Below, one piece after another: positions 55,167-60,151 of a stretch of DNA of 60,151 nt. Source of the DNA: Paludibacter sp. (GTDB taxonomy: Bacteria > Bacteroidota > Bacteroidia > Bacteroidales > Paludibacteraceae); NCBI GenBank assembly GCA_019163375.1, contig JAFLKK010000011.1:1-60151 (forward strand), in the 5' to 3' direction. Made by a program: the position numbers and the translations under genes. A model generated the notes under the pieces. It had not been told where the DNA came from. It did not search any database and saw only the letters and a program-made list of their open reading frames with translations. Every line of letters starts with the position of its first letter. Within the stretch, counting starts at the first letter, position 1.

Positions 55167-55184
55167 CAACTCCTAAAAACCTGA

Positions 55185-56039
55185 ATGATTATGACACAGA
55201 AAAATGCATTAAAATTATTCGACGAAAAGAAAGTTCGTACTTTATGGGACGATGAGTTGGAAAAATGGTACTTTTCCATTGTTGATATAGTTGGGATACT
55301 GACTGATAGTCCCAATCCACGTAAATATTGGAGTGTCCTGAAAAATAGGTTAACAAAAGAAGGAAGTCAGTTGACTACAAATTGTAGTCAACTGAAAATG
55401 CTTGCTGCCGACGGCAAAAAATACATGACTGATGTGGCTGATACGGAGCAAGTTTTCAGGCTAATACAATCAATCCCTTCGCCTAAAGCCGAACCGTTCA
55501 AGTTATGGTTAGCACAAATTGCCAACGAACGATTAGACGAAACACTTGATCCCGAATTGACAATAGACAGAGCCATGGAACAGTACATGCGACTGGGTTA
55601 TTCGGAAAGCTGGATTAATCAACGAATAAAAAGCATAGAGATCCGAAAAGAGTTGACCGATGAATGGAAAAAACGTGGAGTTGAGGAAGGTATTCAATTT
55701 GCAACTTTGACCGACATAATTACCGAAACGTGGGCTGGCAAAACAACAAAAGCATACAAGCAACACAAAGGTCTCAAAAAGGAAAATTTACGAGACAATA
55801 TGACCAATACTGAACTGATTCTCAATATGCTTGCAGAAGCATCTACAAAGGATATATCTCAAGTGGTGATGCCAAACACATTTGATGAGAATAAAAAAGT
55901 AGCTATCAAAGGCGGAAATGTAGCTAAAGTGGCTCGTAAGGAACTTGAAGCAAATACAGGAAAAGAAGTGGTTTCATCATTAAATGCCAAGTCACTACAT
56001 AAATTAAATAATGGTGATCAGGAATTAAAACTCGAATAA
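55185..56039 (+). CDS. Bro-N-domain (phage antirepressor-like) protein inside the men operon
   Basis: A 284-residue soluble protein. The first 110 residues ('LFDEKKVRTLWDDELEKWYFSIVDIVGILT', split by no gap) match the BRO N-terminal DNA-binding domain of phage and viral antirepressors. The rest is helical, basic and Lys/Glu-rich, ending in a conserved-looking 'GGNVAKVARKELEANTGKEVVSSLNAKS'. Two ATGs two codons apart compete. It has the same direction as its neighbours, 18 nt after menC and 37 nt before menE, with no visible promoter or terminator. It is not a menaquinone enzyme; it may be a cargo gene that inserted without breaking the operon. Confidence 0.85.
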   Translation: MIMTQKNALKLFDEKKVRTLWDDELEKWYFSIVDIVGILTDSPNPRKYWSVLKNRLTKEGSQLTTNCSQLKMLAADGKKYMTDVADTEQVFRLIQSIPSPKAEPFKLWLAQIANERLDETLDPELTIDRAMEQYMRLGYSESWINQRIKSIEIRKELTDEWKKRGVEEGIQFATLTDIITETWAGKTTKAYKQHKGLKKENLRDNMTNTELILNMLAEASTKDISQVVMPNTFDENKKVAIKGGNVAKVARKELEANTGKEVVSSLNAKSLHKLNNGDQELKLE

Positions 56040-56076
56040 AACTTGCCAAAATTCATCAAATCTTTATCGACAAACA

Positions 56077-57129
56077 ATGACCCTCACTCTATATTCCCAA
56101 ACATACACTTTTGCTCAACTACCGGCATTGATAGCTGAAAAGAGAAGATTGCAACTGCCCGAATGGGAAGAGGCGCTGTTTGTATTCCTCGAAAATTGGT
56201 TGGAAGAAAGCGACACCATTCAGGCACAAACTTCCGGATCGACTGGTGTGCCTAAAAAGTTGGAGCTTAAAAAAGAGCAAATGAAGGCTTCTGCCAAATT
56301 GACAAATCAATTCTTTGATTTGCAAAAAGAGGATACCGTTTTGCTTTGCTTATCAACCAATTATATTGCCGGCAAAATGATGATCGTGCGGGCATTAGTG
56401 GGTCATCTGCATTTAATTGCAATAGAGCCTACCTCCTACCCGACTATCAATAAGCCAGTTAAGTTCGCGGCTATGGTGCCTATGCAAGTGGAAACGTTAT
56501 TAAGCTCAACTGAAGGATTGGAAGTAATGAGCTACATTGACAAACTCATTATCGGTGGAAGTGCTACCTCGGCATTATTGGAAACCAAACTTCAAAACGT
56601 TTCAACAAACTGCTATGCAACTTATGGCATGACTGAAACCGTTTCTCACATTGCACTTCGAAAGATAAATGGGTCAGATTCTTCGGACGAATATCGGGCG
56701 TTAGAAGGTGTTTGGTTTGAACAGGACGAGCGTGATTGTTTGGTGATTCACGCTCCCCATTTACAAGATGAACCTTTCATTACCAACGACATTGTAAAAT
56801 TAAAGAACAGAAACTGCTTTGAATGGATCGGTCGATTTGATAATGTCATCAATTCCGGTGGAGTCAAGCTTTTTCCGGAAACAATAGAAAAGAAAATATC
56901 ATCCTTCATTGCTCAACGATTTTACATTACAAGCAGAAAAGACGAAAAACTTGGGGAGAAAGTGGTACTCATTATTGAAAGTGAGCCATTTACTGAACTA
57001 AAAAAACAGCAGTTAGATATTCAATTAAATAGTAATCTGGGAAAATTTGAGAAGCCACGCGAAATCATTTTCAAACCGTGGTTTGAGGAGACCAGCACGG
57101 GTAAAGTGAAGCGAATTGTCAACGAATAG
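56077..57129 (+). CDS. menE: o-Succinylbenzoate-CoA ligase (short form)
   Basis: Activates o-succinylbenzoate as its CoA thioester through an acyl-adenylate. At 350 residues it is shorter than the 450-490 of many MenE proteins, mostly through a reduced N-terminal domain. ANL-family motifs remain: the phosphate loop 'QTSGSTGVPKKLELKKEQM' near 50-68, 'ATYGMTETVSHIAL' near 183-196, the 'GRFDNVINSGGVKLFPETIE' hinge and 'STGKVKRI' with the adenylation lysine near 346. Its last 11 nt overlap the convergent gene on the other strand. Confidence 0.92.
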   Translation: MTLTLYSQTYTFAQLPALIAEKRRLQLPEWEEALFVFLENWLEESDTIQAQTSGSTGVPKKLELKKEQMKASAKLTNQFFDLQKEDTVLLCLSTNYIAGKMMIVRALVGHLHLIAIEPTSYPTINKPVKFAAMVPMQVETLLSSTEGLEVMSYIDKLIIGGSATSALLETKLQNVSTNCYATYGMTETVSHIALRKINGSDSSDEYRALEGVWFEQDERDCLVIHAPHLQDEPFITNDIVKLKNRNCFEWIGRFDNVINSGGVKLFPETIEKKISSFIAQRFYITSRKDEKLGEKVVLIIESEPFTELKKQQLDIQLNSNLGKFEKPREIIFKPWFEETSTGKVKRIVNE

Positions 57130-58102
57130 CCGACAACTCCTGCATTGCCACCATTTCGTTTTCAGCGATTACTTTCAATTCCTCCGAAGCTTCTTGAATA
57201 TACCGAAACTCATTTGTTTCTGCAGCATGCAGAAATAAATCTGAGACCCGATTCCATGCCTTAGCTATTTCCACAAATGCCTCGTAAGCATTTTTGAATT
57301 CATCTTTCTTCAGGAGTTCGTAGCTTTCTTTCAAAAAATCGCGATATAAATTGCGAAACAATGCTCCACCGGTACCGGCTTTCTCCATCATTTTAGCACT
57401 TGCTTTAAAACCGGCGGAGACATCATTATCTGCCTTAAACCAATCGATAATTTGGGAACTCAGAGCACGAACTCCATTGTTTCCTTCAAGTAGATTAGCC
57501 GGCTGAAGGTAATTGGCTGCATTATTCTTTATAGCTGTGACAATTGCAGTCTCTAACTCAAACGGCTGTTCAGTTTTATCTAATGTAAAATACAAATGAT
57601 TTGATCCCATCGGTCCTTTTTGCGCTCTCGCAATGGCTAAACTTTGCAGTGAGGTTTTCACCTTTCCACCTTGCTGTGTAGTATCGACCAAAAAGGCATC
57701 TGTCTCATCATAACCATACATTGCGACAAAGTGCTCGGCAAAATGATACGGTCGTTTAAAGTATTCGAGGTAAAAACAATCGAGCTTCAGTCCAACGACC
57801 CGACCATTATCAATTAGGTCCTTCACTTCACTCCAAGCCTTGTCTGGTGAAACAGTTTCAGAAACTGTCAGTTTCAACTTCAGATTTCGAGCCAGGTTTT
57901 TGGTTATGATTTCGGGACGTACCCGCCCACTAATAAACGGAAGCAGCATCGTTTCGATATCCCAAAGATAAAAACCAAGACCCTCACCCAGGCCAAAAAG
58001 CATAGGCTCCGACAAATTAATATTCAATTGTCGGAGCATTGTACCTGTGGTAGTAGTTTCGCAATGTTGTCCATCAGTTGGATGTCTATTTTTGATGATC
58101 AT
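57119..58102 (-). CDS. BtrH_N/DUF4872-domain protein, papain-like fold
   Basis: A 327-residue cytoplasmic protein from ATG 58102; a TTG ten codons upstream is ignored. The N-terminal half matches the BtrH N-terminal domain, known from the acyl transfer enzyme of butirosin synthesis, and the C-terminal half resembles DUF4872. A Cys-His-Asp set is visible: C14 in QHCETTT, H in 'AEHFVAMYGYDE' and D in 'FLVDTTQQ'. This suggests an acyltransferase, peptidase or amide-bond-forming role. No biosynthetic cluster surrounds it. It is convergent with menE and overlaps it by 11 nt. Confidence 0.8.
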   Translation of the reverse strand: MIIKNRHPTDGQHCETTTTGTMLRQLNINLSEPMLFGLGEGLGFYLWDIETMLLPFISGRVRPEIITKNLARNLKLKLTVSETVSPDKAWSEVKDLIDNGRVVGLKLDCFYLEYFKRPYHFAEHFVAMYGYDETDAFLVDTTQQGGKVKTSLQSLAIARAQKGPMGSNHLYFTLDKTEQPFELETAIVTAIKNNAANYLQPANLLEGNNGVRALSSQIIDWFKADNDVSAGFKASAKMMEKAGTGGALFRNLYRDFLKESYELLKKDEFKNAYEAFVEIAKAWNRVSDLFLHAAETNEFRYIQEASEELKVIAENEMVAMQELSAIR

Positions 58103-58202
58103 AGTGCAGGGAAATATGAATGATATCAACAAAAACTCAATATTATTAATTTAAAACAACAAAATAATAATTTATCTTCTGGCAAAGAAATTAGATAGCA
58201 CC

Positions 58203-59663
58203 CTATTTAAGCTCTTTTTCCAACTGCTCTACTGTTTCGGGCAAAGCTACAATTTTATTCGTTTTGGCATCTACCAAAATCAATGTTGGAGTAGCCAAAA
58301 CAAAGTAGGCAGTGGCTTCTGTACTTCGAATTCCTTTCTCAGCACGCTTGTGTTTAAAAGCCGGATAGTTTACTATCGCTTTCTCCCATACCGGGATTTC
58401 AGTGTCTGTTTCGTCCAAACTGATAGCAAAGACATCCATCAAATCGCGGTAAACCGGATTCTGATACCAAGGATAAAGTTTGCCTACCAATTCTTTGCAA
58501 TGCTGACAGTCGGCAGACCAAAATAGCACCAATTTATATTTAGCTTCTGTTTTAAAATCATGAAACTGTATTACTTTACCGGAGTTTAACTTCCAGGGAA
58601 AATCAGGAGCCAAAGAACCGGGCACCAGCGTTTCCATACCTTTCAGCCGAACTTCAATTGCTTGTCGTTTGGTTGTCAGACAGTAAGGATCGTCAAGATA
58701 AGGTTTCAACATCTTCATCCCCGAGGTAATGTTAAAGCTCTCGAATCCGGCATAGAAATAGTCCACCATCCAGCCATACACCAACGGATGACCTAATTTT
58801 GCTTTTTCAATAGCTCTCTGTCCGGCCAATGCAAATAACGAATCTCTCAGCGCAATAGTGGTTGACATAGCTCCATATAGGTTTACGTATTTATTCATCC
58901 AGTCTTTTAAATCTGCTGTCTTTGCCAACTGAGGATTTTTAAAATCCATCCCATCGAAATAATGTACCATCAAACTATTCAAGCGCTCTTTTTCTGTGCC
59001 TTTCCAAATAATAGGTGAGACATACTGAAGTGGGAAAATACAACTTACAAATGCATCTTTATGCGTGTCAACCTGAGCACTAAGCCATGAATTATATTCC
59101 TTCCTACGATTTTCATATTCTTCTACACCACTGGCATAAAATTTAGATTCGGGTTGATCATAACTCATTAGAAAATTCTGTAGTAAACCCAGTTGCTCTT
59201 TACGTTTAGCATTTTGTATAGAGAAAGTCATAAAAAGAGTATTTTCTTTCTCCCCTTTTTGAAAATAAGTACTATCCGGATTATTGGCTGACTTAGGTTT
59301 CACCCAAAGTTCCAAATCCTCATTATTTATAAAAATGTACTTTTCTGAAGGATATGGATTACTACTTTGCTTCTCTTTATAATCAAAACGCAAAACAAAC
59401 TGTCCGGGCAATTTATCTTTAGGAACATTCAAAACTACCGTTTCATTATTCAAAATCCCATTTTTTTCGATAAGAGGTTTCAAAGCACCTGCACCTGACA
59501 TTGGCATCAAGGTAATTTTACTGGAGTGAACACCATTTAAATGAACCTTTATATTTACATCACGTGTGTTTTGAGCACTTAGATTTAAATTCAAACCTAA
59601 AAAGAACAGCGATAATACAACACCAGCAGTCTTAATTTTAATTCTTGATAACTTTGTTTCCAT
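58203..59663 (-). CDS. Exported thioredoxin-fold protein (TlpA/ResA-like, DUF5106-type)
   Basis: A 486-residue envelope protein with a signal peptide (1-30, ending LNLSAQ). An N-terminal beta domain (about 32-140, DUF4369-like) is followed by a helical DUF5106-like region (about 150-330) and a C-terminal thioredoxin domain. Redox pair C386-Q-H-C389 lies in 'FWSADCQHCKEL', and the cis-proline is near 459. Such proteins reduce or shuffle disulfides in the periplasm or on the surface. Substrate unknown. It is transcribed in the same direction as the FISUMP gene, 51 nt upstream. Confidence 0.87.
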   Translation of the reverse strand: METKLSRIKIKTAGVVLSLFFLGLNLNLSAQNTRDVNIKVHLNGVHSSKITLMPMSGAGALKPLIEKNGILNNETVVLNVPKDKLPGQFVLRFDYKEKQSSNPYPSEKYIFINNEDLELWVKPKSANNPDSTYFQKGEKENTLFMTFSIQNAKRKEQLGLLQNFLMSYDQPESKFYASGVEEYENRRKEYNSWLSAQVDTHKDAFVSCIFPLQYVSPIIWKGTEKERLNSLMVHYFDGMDFKNPQLAKTADLKDWMNKYVNLYGAMSTTIALRDSLFALAGQRAIEKAKLGHPLVYGWMVDYFYAGFESFNITSGMKMLKPYLDDPYCLTTKRQAIEVRLKGMETLVPGSLAPDFPWKLNSGKVIQFHDFKTEAKYKLVLFWSADCQHCKELVGKLYPWYQNPVYRDLMDVFAISLDETDTEIPVWEKAIVNYPAFKHKRAEKGIRSTEATAYFVLATPTLILVDAKTNKIVALPETVEQLEKELK

Positions 59664-59714
59664 TTTTTATTTCTAATTCTTTTATTTCTTAAACAATATT
59701 TTTTGTTCTTTTGT

Positions 59715-60151
59715 TTAATTCCTGATACAACGCAAGGAGGTTGCAGTAGCCTTATTGATAGTTGTGCTAGCACTTGTAGTACCGGACACAGATAGATAAT
59801 ATGCTGTAGTACTAGCACTTTGAGTATTACTCCAGTAATATCCCAGACTACCCCGACTGGTAAGAATACCCGTATCATAACTCAAATAACCGGCATTATG
59901 AAGCTTCAACACTGAACCATATGTGTCGGCTGAATTTTGCCAGAACTGAGGTTGAGCATCTGCATTTGTCCAGTCAGTATTAGTAGGAATATGCCAACCT
60001 GTTCCCAATAAAAGACTACACGGATCATTAGCTGAAAGCCAATCGGTAGCTCCGGGTGTACTGGTTACCCAGGCAATAGCTGGTGTACGTACTGTAGTAT
60101 ACTGATATCCTTGAATATTATTAAACTGAAAATACCAACCGGCAGAAGGTT
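59715..60151 (-). CDS. FISUMP-domain surface protein, 5' end outside window
   Basis: The reading frame stays open from the stop at 59715 to the window edge (about 144 residues), so this is the C-terminal part of a larger protein. 'GTGWHIPTNTDW', 'LKLHNAGYLSYDTG', 'YYWSNTQSASTTAYYLSV' and the final 'SLRCIRN' are the hallmarks of the Fibrobacter succinogenes major paralogous domain. The domain is common in secreted proteins of Fibrobacter and some Bacteroidota; its function is unknown. No sorting domain follows, since FISUMP is C-terminal here. Confidence 0.88.
   Translation of the reverse strand, partial: PSAGWYFQFNNIQGYQYTTVRTPAIAWVTSTPGATDWLSANDPCSLLLGTGWHIPTNTDWTNADAQPQFWQNSADTYGSVLKLHNAGYLSYDTGILTSRGSLGYYWSNTQSASTTAYYLSVSGTTSASTTINKATATSLRCIRN

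Noticed and set aside
55185-56039. Prophage remnant around the Bro-N gene
   Set aside because: Flanking genes are intact menC and menE. No integrase, attachment repeats or other phage genes are seen.
59597-59878. 93-residue minus-strand ORF
   Set aside because: It overlaps the FISUMP gene in another frame and has no recognisable domain; the FISUMP frame is open to the window edge.

Overview
The window is chromosomal DNA from a low-GC member of the Bacteroidota, most likely order Bacteroidales and possibly Paludibacter-like. The placement is inferred from several signs. There are SusC/SusD outer-membrane pairs and a hybrid two-component regulator. A type IX secretion 'type B' C-terminal domain and a FISUMP-domain protein are present. 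Gene starts lack obvious Shine-Dalgarno sequences, and promoters follow the Bacteroides TTTG...TAnnTTTG pattern. No plasmid, phage or IS backbone is visible; the only phage-flavoured gene is a Bro-N protein.

Layout. 1-110: 3' end of a tRNA-Asn and its terminator. 180-3060: a TonB-dependent receptor under a TPP riboswitch, so probably a thiamin receptor. 3063-6425: acyltransferase-like protein, glycosyltransferase and Wzx-type flippase. 6556-9249: a DPE2-like 4-alpha-glucanotransferase. 9573-19510: housekeeping genes prs, rho, fabG, secA, lgt and ubiE/menG. Between rho and fabG lies an unusual array of eight palindromic units with a 39-41 bp period. 19526-23417: a T9SS cargo protein, a LysM/periplasmic-binding fusion and a PorT-like barrel.

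23491-46997 is a pectin (homogalacturonan) system. On the minus strand are susC, susD, a surface lipoprotein, GH28, GH105, PL1, CE8, a hybrid two-component regulator and a small exported protein. Divergently, on the plus strand, are uxaC, kdgK, eda and a hexuronate-type MFS transporter. Polymer is bound and cut at the surface and in the periplasm. Released uronates are imported, isomerised, phosphorylated and cleaved to pyruvate and glyceraldehyde-3-phosphate. The steps between uronate isomerase and KDG kinase (uxaB/uxaA, kduI/kduD) are not in the window.

47102-57129 is the menaquinone locus. On the minus strand are menA, a GSCFA protein, a Crp-like regulator and a flavin-reductase-like protein. 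On the plus strand are menF, menD, menB, menC, a Bro-N gene and menE. With ubiE/menG at 18.7 kb this covers most of the pathway; menH is not seen. 57119-60151 holds a BtrH_N-domain protein, a thioredoxin-fold lipid/cell-envelope type protein and a FISUMP protein cut by the window edge.

The least explained structure is the palindrome array at about 12851-13170. Also notable are a chain of tiny ATGA-overlapping ORFs leading into fabG and the Bro-N gene inside the men operon.
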